In this document: piece by piece, positions 18,793 through 28,553 of the stretch
How positions within the stretch are numbered: the first letter of the stretch is position 1
How the letters are laid out: each line of letters opens with the position of its first letter
The notes under the pieces: model-generated
What the model was told of the DNA's origin: nothing
Seen by the model: the letters and a program-made list of their open reading frames with translations, nothing else
The model's database searches: none
From: Blastococcus sp. TF02A-26
Lineage (GTDB): Bacteria; Actinomycetota; Actinomycetes; Mycobacteriales; Geodermatophilaceae
NCBI RefSeq assembly: GCF_003319125.1
Contig: NZ_QOHG01000030.1
Coordinates: 1-36,328, forward strand
Length of the DNA: 36,328 nt
Reading direction: 5' to 3'
Made by a program: the position numbers and the translations under genes

Positions 18793-19263
18793 GTGGCTGA
18801 CGACGCCACCTCCGGTCGGGACGACCCCGCGGCGGAGGAGGCCGCCCTCGGCCGGGTCCTGGAGGCCGAGCACGCCGCGGTCTGGGGCTACGGGGTGGTG
18901 GGCGCGGCGCTGGCGCCCGGCGGCCGGGACCCGGCGGTCCTCGCCGAGAACGCGCACCGCGACGTGCGCGACCGGCTGGCGGCGCTGCTGGACGAGCGCG
19001 GCGTCGACGCCGCGCCTTCCGCGGCCGCCTACGAGCTGCCGTTCCCCGTGCTCTCCGCCGTCGACGCCGCCGCGCTGGCCGCCGCCCTCGAGGCCGGCGT
19101 CAGCGGCGCCTGGGTCGCGCTGCTCGACGACGCCGTGGACGCCGACACCCGCGCCCTGGCGGTGCGGGAGCTGGGGGCGGCGGAGGTCCGTGCGGTCGGC
19201 TGGCGCACCGCCGCCGGCCAGACGCCGACGACGACTCCCTTCCCCGGCCTGCCCGCCGACTGA
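18793..19263 (+). CDS. DUF4439 ferritin-like protein
   Basis: A 156-residue Ala-rich helical protein without signal peptide. The N-terminal EAALGRVLEAEHAAVWGYGVVGAAL carries the Glu-x2-His pattern of the ferritin-like DUF4439 family, with the second half (HRDVRDRLAALLDERGV, AAYELPFPV, VSGAWVALLDDAVDADTR) forming the other helices. Whether it binds a metal is not known to me. GTG at 18793 has GGAGAGGAC at good spacing. It follows the Tat lipoprotein and probably works with it, the one cytosolic and the other at the outer face of the membrane. Its stop is only 13 bases from the convergent penicillin-binding protein gene, with no terminator in between. Confidence 0.8.
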   Translation: MADDATSGRDDPAAEEAALGRVLEAEHAAVWGYGVVGAALAPGGRDPAVLAENAHRDVRDRLAALLDERGVDAAPSAAAYELPFPVLSAVDAAALAAALEAGVSGAWVALLDDAVDADTRALAVRELGAAEVRAVGWRTAAGQTPTTTPFPGLPAD

Positions 19264-19276
19264 CCGCCCGGGCCGC

Positions 19277-21178
19277 TCAGCCCAGGCCGCCGAGGAACGC
19301 GTCGGTGACGCCGACGGCCGCGCTGCTGGACTGCCCGGCCTCGACGAGGACGGCGAAGGCGATGTCCCCCTGCGGGCCGGCCAGCTGGTAGCCCACGAAC
19401 CACCCGTGCGACTCCGGCGGGGTGGCCTGGCCGAACTCGGCGGTCCCCGTCTTGCCGTAGACCTCCCCGCGGTCGGCGAGCGCGGAGGCGGTACCGCTGA
19501 GGACCACCTCGCGCATCATCGGCCGCAGCGCGTCGAGCACCGCGGGCGCGGGACCGGCCGGGGCGGCGCCGGCGGGCTCCCCGCCGACCACCTCGACCGG
19601 CGCCGCGGGGGTGCCGCTGGCGATGCCGGCCGCGACGAGGGCCATCTGGACCGGGCTCATCAGCACCTGGCCCTGACCGATGGCGTTGGCCGCCTTCGTC
19701 GTCCCTGTGCTGTCCGACGGCACGCTGCCGCTGAAGAGGTCCACGGGCACCTGCCAGTCCGCTCCCACGCCGTAGGACGTCGCGGCGGCGGCCAGGGCGT
19801 CGTCGGGCAGCCCCGACGACTGCTGGATGAAGGTGGTGTTGCAGGACTCCGCGAAGGCCTCGGTGAACGGGACCGTGCCCAGGTCGAACTGGTCCTGGTT
19901 CTCGAACTCGCGGCCCTCGACGACCGTGGTCCCCGGGCACGGGACGGGCGTCTGCGGGGTGAGCGCGCCGGCGGTCAGCAGCGCCGTCGCCGTGATCGTC
20001 TTCATGCTCGACCCCGGCGGGAACTGCCCGGTCAGCGCGTTGCCGGCGTTGGCGGCCTCGTTGGAGGCGACGGCGAGGAGCTCCCCCGTCCCGGGGCGGA
20101 CGACGACCAGGTGGGTGGCCAGCGGCTGGGTGGCGACCGCGGCCTCGGCGGCGAGCTGGAGGACGGGCACGATCGGCGTCTGCAGCGGCTGGCCGGGCAC
20201 CGGCTCGGCGGACCCGACCTCGACCCCCTCGTCGCCGGTGCCCTCGTCGAGGCTGACGACGCTCACCGTGAAGCCGGCGGTCCCGGTCAGCTGCTCGTTG
20301 AAGGCCCGCTGCAGGCCGGAGGTGCCGAGCCGGTCACCGGCGGCGTAGAGCGGCCCGTCGTCGCCGGCGGTCTCCTCGAGGATCTCGGCGGTGGCCTCAC
20401 CGATCCGGCCGAGCAGCGCGACGGCGAAGCGCGGCGAGGGGGCCAGCAGCCGCGTCTCGACGGGGAAGGTGGTCCCGGGGAGGTCGAAGACCTGGGCGCG
20501 GATGCGCTCGAAGTCCGGCCGCCGGAGGTCGATGACGGAGACGAACTGCCCCGGCTGGCCGGCCTGGACGTCGGCGGTGATCTCCTCGGCGGAGATCCCC
20601 GTCGCAGCGGAGAGCGCGGCCGCCAGGGCCGGGAGGTCGGTGACCCCGCCCGGGTCGACGCCCACCCGGACGACTTCGGTCGGGACGAAGATCGGCGCCC
20701 CGGAGGCGTCGGTCAGCGCCGCCCGCTCGGGCAGCTCCCGGCTGAGCTGCAGGTGCTGCCCCTCGGCCAGCTCCGGGTGCACGAGGGTCGGCTCGGCCAC
20801 GACCTGCCAGTCGTCGCCGTCCTCGCGCAGCTGCAGGGTCGCCTCGTAGCTCCACTCCGGAGCGGCGGCGAGGTCCCAGGTGGCGGTCCAGGCGGCGGTG
20901 GCGGTGCCGTCGTCGCCGACCTCGACGTCGCCCAGCTCGGCGGCGAGCGTCGCCTCCGGCAGGTCGGTCGCGGTCTGCTCGAGCAGTGCGGTGGCGGCGT
21001 CCGGGTCGTCGGTCGCCCCGGCGGCGGCCGCGGTGTCGCCGTCGGCCCAGTCGGCCAGGAACGCCTCGGCGGCGTCGCGCACCGCGTCGTCGTCCGAGTC
21101 GCCCGAGCAGGCGGCCAGCACCGGAACCGCCAGCAGGCTCAGTGCCGAGGCCAGGACCGTTCCCCGTCGCATCCCCAC
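19277..21178 (-). CDS. Penicillin-binding lipoprotein (class B type transpeptidase with MecA-N domain)
   Basis: A 633-residue peptidoglycan transpeptidase. Residues 1-24 are a lipoprotein signal ending in LAAC (Cys24). About residues 30-145 form an NTF2-like MecA_N domain, about 150-310 the PBP dimerisation domain, and the rest the transpeptidase domain. The active-site motifs are complete: SSMK at 390-393 (Ser390 nucleophile), SCN at 445-447 and KTG at 576-578. The GTG at 21178 has GGAAGGTGA just upstream; ATG at 21172 is an alternative. The arrangement with GNAT-ispG-rip1-dxr upstream matches mycobacterial Rv2864c. Lipid anchoring instead of an N-terminal membrane helix is notable but known for that relative. 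It may confer reduced beta-lactam sensitivity; this is not shown. Confidence 0.93.
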   Translation of the reverse strand: MGMRRGTVLASALSLLAVPVLAACSGDSDDDAVRDAAEAFLADWADGDTAAAAGATDDPDAATALLEQTATDLPEATLAAELGDVEVGDDGTATAAWTATWDLAAAPEWSYEATLQLREDGDDWQVVAEPTLVHPELAEGQHLQLSRELPERAALTDASGAPIFVPTEVVRVGVDPGGVTDLPALAAALSAATGISAEEITADVQAGQPGQFVSVIDLRRPDFERIRAQVFDLPGTTFPVETRLLAPSPRFAVALLGRIGEATAEILEETAGDDGPLYAAGDRLGTSGLQRAFNEQLTGTAGFTVSVVSLDEGTGDEGVEVGSAEPVPGQPLQTPIVPVLQLAAEAAVATQPLATHLVVVRPGTGELLAVASNEAANAGNALTGQFPPGSSMKTITATALLTAGALTPQTPVPCPGTTVVEGREFENQDQFDLGTVPFTEAFAESCNTTFIQQSSGLPDDALAAAATSYGVGADWQVPVDLFSGSVPSDSTGTTKAANAIGQGQVLMSPVQMALVAAGIASGTPAAPVEVVGGEPAGAAPAGPAPAVLDALRPMMREVVLSGTASALADRGEVYGKTGTAEFGQATPPESHGWFVGYQLAGPQGDIAFAVLVEAGQSSSAAVGVTDAFLGGLG

Positions 21179-21221
21179 GGAGTCACCTTCCCATCCCCGT
21201 CCGGCCGGGCGGGCTCAGGCG

Positions 21222-22073
21222 TCAGAACAACACGCTGGCGTACCGGCCGACCTCGCGGAAGCCGACCCGGGTGTAGGAGGCGCGGGCCGGGGCGTTGAAG
21301 TCGTTGACGTAGAGGCTGACCACCGGGGCGATGGCCGACCGGGCGTACTCGACGACGGCCGCGGTCCCCGCCGTGCCGATGCCGCGGCCGCGCACGGCCG
21401 GGGAGACCCAGACGCCCTGCACCTGGCAGACCGCCCGGGACACCGCACCGATCTCGGCCTTGAACAGCACCTGGCCGTCCTCGATCCAGGCCAGCGACTG
21501 CCCCGCCCGGACCAGGTCGGTCACGCGCGCCCGGTAGCCGGCGCCGCCGTCCCCGCGCAGCGGGCTGACCCCGACCTCCTCGGTGAACATGGCGACCGCG
21601 GCCGGGAAGAGGACGTCGACCTCGTCGGGGCGCACCGGGCGCACGCGGGGCTCCGGCGCGACCGCCGGTGGGCCCTCGATGGCCATGAGCGGCTGTCGCG
21701 GCCGGTGGTCGCGGGCCGGGCCCCAGTGCGGGGCGAGCAGCGCCCACAGCGGGTCGACCGCGACCGCCGGCCCGACGATCGTGGAGCACCGGCGGCCAGC
21801 CCGGCGCGCCCGCTCGGCGAAGGCCGCCGCGGCCGCCTGCTCGGTGCCCGGCAGCGCGAACGGGATCAGGTTGGCGCCCGCGAGGCACACGGCGTCCAGG
21901 TCGGGGCCGCTGCCGAAGCCCCACAGCGGAGCGCCCAGGGCCGGCGGGGCGGTGCCGGCGCGCTCGACCCGACCGGCGATCACGCAGGCGGCGACGGGAT
22001 CGGTGTCGAGCAGCCGGCGGACCGCGGCCTCGTCGGCCTCGTCCAGGACGCGGGCCGTCGGCGAGCGGAGCAC
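21222..22073 (-). CDS. GNAT-family acetyltransferase with N-terminal DUF4081-type domain
   Basis: A 283-residue protein. The C-terminal half is a GNAT fold with the acetyl-CoA loop VSPAVRGRGIGTAGTAAVV (Q/R-x2-G-x-G/A pattern) and the ending LYVNDFNAPARASYTRVGF, typical of N-acetyltransferases. The N-terminal half (VLDEADEAAVRRLLDTDPVAACVIAGRVE) matches a domain (DUF4081) found ahead of GNAT domains in actinobacteria. Substrate unknown. GTG at 22073 lies 7 bases after the ispG TGA with GAGGAC in the gap. The same neighbour of ispG exists in mycobacteria (Rv2867c), so the link to ispG/rip1/dxr is old. Confidence 0.88.
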   Translation of the reverse strand: MLRSPTARVLDEADEAAVRRLLDTDPVAACVIAGRVERAGTAPPALGAPLWGFGSGPDLDAVCLAGANLIPFALPGTEQAAAAAFAERARRAGRRCSTIVGPAVAVDPLWALLAPHWGPARDHRPRQPLMAIEGPPAVAPEPRVRPVRPDEVDVLFPAAVAMFTEEVGVSPLRGDGGAGYRARVTDLVRAGQSLAWIEDGQVLFKAEIGAVSRAVCQVQGVWVSPAVRGRGIGTAGTAAVVEYARSAIAPVVSLYVNDFNAPARASYTRVGFREVGRYASVLF

Positions 22074-22080
22074 CGCGTCC

Positions 22081-23241
<1,161 letters not shown>

Positions 23242-23306
23242 GGCACCCAGTATCCCCCGCGCAGCCGCCGGTGCCCCGGAGACGGCTGTGACGTGCGCGG
23301 GAGGCG

Positions 23307-24743
23307 CTACTGCAGGGTGATCGGGTTGACGATGTCGGCCACGAGCAGCAGGCCCGACAGCGCGATGAACAACCCGGCCACCACGTAGGCGACCGGCATC
23401 AGGCGGGCGATGTCGAACGGCCCCGGGTCGGGCTTGCCGCGCCAGCGGGCCACCGTCGAGCGGGCCTTCTCGTACAGCGCCCCCGCCACGTGCCCGCCGT
23501 CCAGCGGGTACATCGGCAGCAGGTTGAACAGGAACAGCACGAGGTTGACGCTGGCCAGCAGGCTGAGGAAGAAGCTGATCTTCTGGCTCGTGCTGTAGTC
23601 GTCGATGGCGAACACCTCGCCGGAGATCCGCCCCACGCCGACCACACCGATCGGGCCGTTCTCGTCCCGCTCCTCGCCGAGGAAGGCCGCCCGGAACAGC
23701 TGCGGGACCCGCTCGGGGATCTCCACCAGCCGGTCGATCGAGCGGACGACGACGTCGCCGAAGTACGACGGCAGCTCGCCGATCGACTGGCGGGCGAAGC
23801 CGGGGACCGGGCTGATCCCGAGGTAGCCGGCGGTCATCGTGCCGTCGCCGTCGTCGTTCACGACGGTGTTCTCGATGGGGGTGACCGTGAGGTCGCGGCG
23901 TTCCCCGTCGCGCTCGATGGTGAGCGTGAGCTCCTCGCCGGGCGAGTTGCGGATGGCCTGCTGGACCGTCGTCCAGCTGTCGTGGTCCTCCGGGTCGACC
24001 GACTCACCGCCGACGGCGACGATCGTGTCGCCGGGCTGCAGCCCGGCGCGGGCGGCGGGGCTGGCGACGGGCAGCGCGCAGTTCGGGGTGCCCTCCTCGC
24101 AGACCTCGCCGGCGTCCGCCCCGCTGGTGACGATCGGGATGTCGCAGACGTCGCTGTCGTCGGCCGCCGCCCGGTCGATGCTCTGCGCGTTGGCCGGGAC
24201 GACGCAGGCGGGCACCGCGCGCACCTGCGTGGTGATGACGTTGGTGCCGATGGCGGTGAGCGTGATCGCGAAGAACACGATCGCCAGCAGCAGGTTGTGC
24301 AGCGGCCCGGCCGACATGACCACGACCCGCTGCCACCAGGGCTTGGCGTAGAAGACCCGGCCCTCGTCCCCGGGGCGGACGTCGTTGAGCGCCTGCCCGC
24401 GGACCTCGGCGATGAACGTCCGCATGCGGGTGGCGCGCTTGCTCTCGCCCTCCTCGGCCGGCGGGATCATGCCGACGATGCGGATGAAGCCGCCCATCGG
24501 GATCGCCTTGATGCCGAACTCGGTCTCACCGCGGGTGCGCGAGAAGACCGTCGGGCCGAACCCGACGAAGAACTGCGGCACCCGCATGCCGAACTTCCGG
24601 GCCCACATGAAGTGGCCGTACTCGTGGAAGCCGATGGAGAACAGCAGGCCGATCGCGAACGCGACGATGCCGAGGACCGTCAGCAGGAACCCGCTCAGTG
24701 CACGCCCTCCGTCACATCTGCTGGCCGATCGCGGCGCGGGCAT
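23307..24743 (-). CDS. rip1: Site-2 intramembrane zinc protease (Rip1/RseP family)
   Basis: Membrane-embedded M50 protease; the mycobacterial homologue Rip1 cleaves anti-sigma factors and other membrane proteins. Zinc motif HEYGH is at residues 40-44 (as numbered here), a PDZ domain spans about 190-300 ([17 protein letters not shown]), and the second metal site is LDGGH near the C-terminal helices. Start problem: no ATG, GTG or TTG lies between the dxr stop and the first helix. The nearest ATG is at 24743, inside dxr, giving 15 extra residues. A CTG at 24698 would fit the family N-terminus ([17 protein letters not shown]) and has GGAGGG six bases before it. I give the ATG version as the outer limit; the CTG start seems more likely. 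Confidence 0.93.
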   Translation of the reverse strand: MPAPRSASRCDGGRALSGFLLTVLGIVAFAIGLLFSIGFHEYGHFMWARKFGMRVPQFFVGFGPTVFSRTRGETEFGIKAIPMGGFIRIVGMIPPAEEGESKRATRMRTFIAEVRGQALNDVRPGDEGRVFYAKPWWQRVVVMSAGPLHNLLLAIVFFAITLTAIGTNVITTQVRAVPACVVPANAQSIDRAAADDSDVCDIPIVTSGADAGEVCEEGTPNCALPVASPAARAGLQPGDTIVAVGGESVDPEDHDSWTTVQQAIRNSPGEELTLTIERDGERRDLTVTPIENTVVNDDGDGTMTAGYLGISPVPGFARQSIGELPSYFGDVVVRSIDRLVEIPERVPQLFRAAFLGEERDENGPIGVVGVGRISGEVFAIDDYSTSQKISFFLSLLASVNLVLFLFNLLPMYPLDGGHVAGALYEKARSTVARWRGKPDPGPFDIARLMPVAYVVAGLFIALSGLLLVADIVNPITLQ

Positions 24744-25908
24744 GCTGCCGGGCCCACCGCTCCGCGGCCAGGACGTCGTCCACGCAGGTGGGAGCGCCGA
24801 GGTCCGGCGCGTCGTCGAGGGTACGCGCGACGAGGTCCACGATGCCCCGGAACGCGAGCCGACCCGCGAGGAAGGCGTCGACGGCTTCCTCGTTGGCCGC
24901 GTTGAACATCGCCGGCACCACGCCACCGGCCTCACCGGCGCGGCGGGCGAGGCGGACGGCGGGGAACGCCTCGTCGTCCAGCGGCGCGAACTCCCACGCG
25001 GACGCGGTCGACCAGTCCAGCGCCGGCTGCACGTGCGGCAGCCGGTCCGGCCAGGCCAGCGCCAGCGCGATGGGCAGCCGCATGTCCGGCGGGCTGGCCT
25101 GGGCGATGGTGGCGCCGTCGGCGAAGGTGACCATCGAGTGGACGATCGACTGCGGGTGCACCACGACGTCGATGTCGGCGTAGGGGACGCCGAACAGCAG
25201 GTGGGCCTCGATGAGCTCCAGGCCCTTGTTCATCAGCGTGGCCGAGTTGATCGTGACGACCGGGCCCATGGCCCAGGTCGGGTGTGCGAGCGCCTGCTCG
25301 ACGGTGACGTCGGCCAGGTCGTCGGCGCTGCGCCCACGGAAGGGCCCGCCGCTGGCGGTGAGCACCAGGCGGGCCACCTCACCGCGGTCGCCGCCGCGCA
25401 GGCACTGGGCCAGCGCGGAGTGCTCGGAGTCGACCGGCACCAGCTGGCCGGGGGCAGCCGCGGCGAGCACCAGGTCGCCGCCGGCGACCAGGGACTCCTT
25501 GTTGGCCAGCGCGACGGTGCGGCCCGCGGCGAGCGCGGAGAGGGTGGGGCCGAGGCCGATCGACCCCGTGATGCCGTTGAGGACGACGTCCGCCGGCCGG
25601 GCGGCGAGCTCCTCCGCGGCGCGCGGACCGGCGAGGATCTCCGGCAGCGCGTACTCCCCCGTCGCCCAGCCGCGCTTCGAGGCCGCCGCGTAGAACGCCA
25701 GCTGCAGGTCCTGCGCGGCCGTCGCGCGGGCGACGGCGACGGTGCGGACGCCCAGCGTCAGCGCCTGGTCGGCCAGCTCCCCGACGTTCCCGCCGCCCGC
25801 GGCGAGGCCGGTGATGCGCAGCCGGTCGGGGTTCTGCTCGGCGACGGCGATCGCCTGCCGCCCGATCGACCCGGTCGAGCCGAGCACCGTGACCTCACGC
25901 GGTGTCAC
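24712..25908 (-). CDS. dxr: 1-deoxy-D-xylulose 5-phosphate reductoisomerase
   Basis: First committed step of the MEP pathway, NADPH-dependent; target of fosmidomycin. In 398 residues the NADPH loop GSTGSIG is at 10-16, and the metal ligands Asp160 and Glu162 (VDSEHSA) and Glu231 (TLMNKGLE) are all present, with SGGPF at 186-190. HPTWAMG followed by NSATLMNKG is the actinobacterial form of the substrate-binding loop. GTG at 25908 has AGGAG eight bases upstream. Its end overlaps the possible ATG start of rip1. Upstream is a 294-base repeat-rich spacer shared with the divergent DUF2631 gene. Confidence 0.97.
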   Translation of the reverse strand: MTPREVTVLGSTGSIGRQAIAVAEQNPDRLRITGLAAGGGNVGELADQALTLGVRTVAVARATAAQDLQLAFYAAASKRGWATGEYALPEILAGPRAAEELAARPADVVLNGITGSIGLGPTLSALAAGRTVALANKESLVAGGDLVLAAAAPGQLVPVDSEHSALAQCLRGGDRGEVARLVLTASGGPFRGRSADDLADVTVEQALAHPTWAMGPVVTINSATLMNKGLELIEAHLLFGVPYADIDVVVHPQSIVHSMVTFADGATIAQASPPDMRLPIALALAWPDRLPHVQPALDWSTASAWEFAPLDDEAFPAVRLARRAGEAGGVVPAMFNAANEEAVDAFLAGRLAFRGIVDLVARTLDDAPDLGAPTCVDDVLAAERWARQHARAAIGQQM

Positions 25909-25930
25909 GGTTCGCTCCTGCGGCCCGCTC

Positions 25931-26197
25931 CGCTCCTCGCGACCATGCCCAGGCCTCCTCCGCGGTCGGTCCGCTCCTCGCTCGTTCCTCGCTGCGATGC
26001 TCCCTCCCTGTCGGCGCCCGCCTCGCTGCGATGCTCACGCGCCTGTCCGCTCACGCCGCTCATCCTCCCCGACGACGCGCCCCGGCCTCGTGCGGTAGGC
26101 GCGCGGGCGGACTGGCAGTATTGGTCAGGCGGCGAGCTTGCGAGCCGGCCGAGGACACAGCAGCGTCGCGAGCGGGCGCGACGAGCGCAGCGAGGAG
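25931..26197. repeat. Repeat-rich divergent spacer between dxr and the DUF2631 gene
   Basis: This gene-free stretch (25909-26202) contains short direct repeats: CCTCGCTGCGATGCTC twice, exactly (25987-26002 and 26021-26036), and CGCTCCTCGC twice (25931-25940, 25972-25981). An inverted copy, GCGAGGAG, lies at 26190-26197, where it also supplies the ribosome binding site of the next gene. The composition (runs of CTCGC/GCGAG) differs from coding DNA nearby. It must also hold promoters for both genes; I see only a weak AT-richer patch at 26114-26125 (CAGTATTGG). Confidence 0.6.
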
Positions 26198-26202
26198 AGC
26201 AC

Positions 26203-26529
26203 GTGAGCGAGCAGACCCACCGGGACCGGATCACGATCGACCACCCCGACACCGAGCGGGTCAACCAGCCCAACCGCGAGGAGGGCGTCGTCCGCGCCGA
26301 CTCGCACCCGGTCCAGCACGAGCGGCCCGAGGAGTGGGGCTGGCACGGCGAGACCGGTCGGGCCGGCCGGTTCGGCGCCTGGATCGCCGTGCTGTTCATG
26401 TTCGCCTACCTCGTGGGCAACCACGAGGGCCGGGTCGAGGACATCTGGGTCGTCGGCATCGGCGTCGGCATGATCGTGATCCTGATCTGGGACTGGCGGC
26501 GCCGGAAGAACGCCTGGCGCGCGAAGTGA
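26203..26529 (+). CDS. DUF2631-like small membrane protein
   Basis: A 108-residue protein: about 55 polar residues (THRDRITIDHPDTERVNQ, then EEWGWHGETGRAGRFG), then two hydrophobic helices (about residues 61-75 and 84-98, WVVGIGVGMIVILIW) separated by a short loop, and a basic end RRRKNAWRAK. This fits the actinobacterial family DUF2631, function unknown, also found near dxr/rlmN in mycobacteria. The His-Pro and Trp-Gly-Trp-His motifs ahead of the membrane are well suited to conserved contacts. GTG at 26203 follows GAGGAGAG. A strong terminator follows. Confidence 0.85.
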   Translation: MSEQTHRDRITIDHPDTERVNQPNREEGVVRADSHPVQHERPEEWGWHGETGRAGRFGAWIAVLFMFAYLVGNHEGRVEDIWVVGIGVGMIVILIWDWRRRKNAWRAK

Positions 26530-26547
26530 CCTGAGCCGAACGGCTCC

Positions 26548-26581
26548 AGGAGGCCCGTCCCCGTCCGGGGGCGGGCCTCCT
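26548..26581. terminator. Bidirectional hairpin terminator
   Basis: A 15-bp stem with one G-T pair (AGGAGGCCCG ... CGGGCCTCCT, inner CCCC/GGGG, loop GTCC) lies between the convergent DUF2631 gene (+) and VIT gene (-) and can serve both. No T-run. Confidence 0.7.
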
Positions 26582-26624
26582 GTGCGTTCCGGACCTGCGG
26601 TGGGGTACCTGCCCCGGCGGGGGC

Positions 26625-27344
26625 TCAGGTGGCGGTGACGCCGATCGCCAGGCCGATCAGGTAGGTGGCCAGGCTGGCCAGCGCCCCGAACAGGAGCTGC
26701 CGGCCTCCGGCGAACCACCACGGCCGCGGGGTGAAGCGGGAGGAGAGCGCACCGGCCACCGCGAGGCCCAGCCCCCCGGAGAGCAGCGCCACCCACAGCA
26801 GCGTCGAGCCCAGCAGGTACGGCACGAGCGGGACGGCCGCGCCCACGGCGAAGGTCAGCAGCGAGGACAGCGCCGCCGCCCGCGGCGACGGCTGGTCGTC
26901 GACGGTCACGCCCATCTCGGCGACGACGTGCAGCCGCAGCGCCGTCTCCGGGTCCCGGGAGAGCTGGACGGCGACCTGCTGCGCGAGGTCCTCGTCGACC
27001 CCGCGGGTGCGCAGCTGGTGGACCAGCTCCTGGAGCTCGCCGCCCGGGTTGCGCTGCAGCTCCCGGCGCTCCTTGGCGACCTCGAGGTCGAGCTGCTCGT
27101 TCTGCGTCTTCACCGAGGTGTACTCGCCCAGGGCCATCGAGATGGCACCGGCCACGAGACTGGCGACGCCGGCCAGCACGATCGCCCGGGGCGCCGCTCC
27201 CCCGCCGCCGACGCCGGCGACGAGCGCGGTGTTGGTGACCAGCCCGTCCATCGCGCCGAAGACGGCCGGCCGCAGCCACCCGCCGGAGACGTCGGCGTGG
27301 GTGTGCCCGTGGGTGTCGGTCTCCTCCGCCGCAGAGGCGGTCAC
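26625..27344 (-). CDS. VIT1/CCC1-family iron/manganese transporter
   Basis: A 239-residue membrane protein. The N-terminus has a His-rich segment ([14 protein letters not shown]), followed by [21 protein letters not shown], the family signature for the first membrane helix, and [20 protein letters not shown] with conserved Met/Gly/Glu. About 75 soluble, charged residues form the metal-binding loop ([15 protein letters not shown]), and three more hydrophobic segments end the protein. Family members in fungi and plants move Fe2+/Mn2+ out of the cytosol; bacterial members are little studied. GTG at 27344 overlaps the rlmN stop in GTGA, so expression is linked to rlmN, a [4Fe-4S] enzyme. Confidence 0.88.
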   Translation of the reverse strand: MTASAAEETDTHGHTHADVSGGWLRPAVFGAMDGLVTNTALVAGVGGGGAAPRAIVLAGVASLVAGAISMALGEYTSVKTQNEQLDLEVAKERRELQRNPGGELQELVHQLRTRGVDEDLAQQVAVQLSRDPETALRLHVVAEMGVTVDDQPSPRAAALSSLLTFAVGAAVPLVPYLLGSTLLWVALLSGGLGLAVAGALSSRFTPRPWWFAGGRQLLFGALASLATYLIGLAIGVTAT

Positions 27345-28531
27345 TCGTCGCCCTCCGCGCCGAGCTCCATCGGGGGCTCGAGCGGCTCCGGCGGGACGAC
27401 GGCGACGCTGGGGACGCCCTCGGCCAGGTCGGCCGCGGCGAGCTGACCGCAGGCGCCGTCGATGTCCTGTCCGCGGGTGTCGCGCACCGTCGTCGGCACA
27501 CCGGCGGCGCGCAGCCGGGCCACGAACACGCGCTGCGCGGGCAGCGGGCTGGCGTCCCACGGGCTGCCCGGCGTCGGGTTCAGCGGGATCAGGTTGACGT
27601 GCGCCCGCCGGCGGGCGAGCAGCCGGCCGAGCATGTCGGCCCGCTCCGGCTGGTCGTTCACGTCGCGGATCAGGGCGTACTCGATCGAGTACCGGCGGCC
27701 GGTGCGCTCGGCGTAGGCGTCGGCGGCGGCGACCACCTCGGCGACCTTCCAGCGGGTGTTGATCGGCACGAGGGTGTCGCGCAGCTCGTCGTCGGGGGCG
27801 TGCAGGCTCACCGCGAGGGTGACCGACAGGCCCTCCTCGGTGAGCTTCCGGATCCCGGGCACCACGCCGACGGTGGAGACGGTGATCGACCGCTGCGACA
27901 GACCGAGGCCGTGCGGGGCGGGGCTGTACAGCGCCTGGAGGGTCGTGCGGACGCGGGCGTAGTTGGCCAGCGGCTCGCCCATCCCCATGAAGACGACGTT
28001 GGACAGCCGGCCCGGGCCACCGGGCAGGTCGCCGTCGGCCATCGCCCGCGCGGCGGCGACCGCCTGGCCGATGATCTCGGCGGCGGACAGGTTGCGGGTC
28101 AGCCCGCCCTGGCCGGTGGCGCAGAAGGGACAGGCCATGCCGCAGCCGGCCTGGCTGGAGATGCAGACGGTGGCGCGGTCCGGGTAGCGCATGAGGACGC
28201 TCTCGACCAGCGCGCCGTCGTGCAGCCGCCACAGGGTCTTGCGGGTGCGCCCGCCGTCGGCCGCCTGGTGCCGGACCGGGGTGAGCAGGCCGGGCAGCAG
28301 CGCCGCGGTGAGGGTCTCCCGGGCGGCGGCGGGGACGTCGGTCATCTGCGCCGGGTCCGTGGTGCCGCGGTAGAAGTGCCGGGACAGCTGGTCGGCGCGG
28401 AAGGCCGGCTGGCCGAGTTCGGCCACGGCGGCGCGCGCCTCCTCGCGGGTGAGGTCGGCGAGGTGGCGGGGCGGCTTGCCCCGGCGGGGGGCGTCGAAGA
28501 CCAGGGGCAGGGCTGTCATGGCGTCGTCCAT
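27341..28531 (-). CDS. rlmN: 23S rRNA (A2503-C2) / tRNA (A37-C2) methyltransferase
   Basis: Radical-SAM enzyme that methylates C2 of A2503 in 23S rRNA and of A37 in some tRNAs. In 396 residues the cluster motif CGMACPFC gives Cys130, Cys134 and Cys137; the two catalytic cysteines correspond to Cys123 (TVCISSQAG) and Cys361 ([10 protein letters not shown]), all present with the correct seven-residue spacing. GMGEPLAN is the SAM-binding GGE-like motif. Start at ATG 28531 (MDDAMTALP) or 28519 (MTALP); neither has a good ribosome binding site, and a TAG-containing promoter element lies directly upstream, so a leaderless message is possible. Divergent from trmH with almost no spacer; coupled to the VIT gene. 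Confidence 0.96.
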   Translation of the reverse strand: MDDAMTALPLVFDAPRRGKPPRHLADLTREEARAAVAELGQPAFRADQLSRHFYRGTTDPAQMTDVPAAARETLTAALLPGLLTPVRHQAADGGRTRKTLWRLHDGALVESVLMRYPDRATVCISSQAGCGMACPFCATGQGGLTRNLSAAEIIGQAVAAARAMADGDLPGGPGRLSNVVFMGMGEPLANYARVRTTLQALYSPAPHGLGLSQRSITVSTVGVVPGIRKLTEEGLSVTLAVSLHAPDDELRDTLVPINTRWKVAEVVAAADAYAERTGRRYSIEYALIRDVNDQPERADMLGRLLARRRAHVNLIPLNPTPGSPWDASPLPAQRVFVARLRAAGVPTTVRDTRGQDIDGACGQLAAADLAEGVPSVAVVPPEPLEPPMELGAEGDE

Positions 28532-28535
28532 GGTC

Positions 28536-28553
28536 CCACTAGCGTGCGTCGGG
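28536..28553. promoter_or_regulatory. Very short divergent promoter region between rlmN and trmH
   Basis: The plus strand has TAGCGT at 28540-28545, exactly 7 bases before the GTG at 28553, the spacing of a leaderless -10 box. The same CTAG core read on the minus strand gives TAGTGG at 28541-28536, just ahead of the rlmN ATG at 28531. The two messages would start within about 25 bases of each other. No -35 is seen on either side. Confidence 0.45.
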
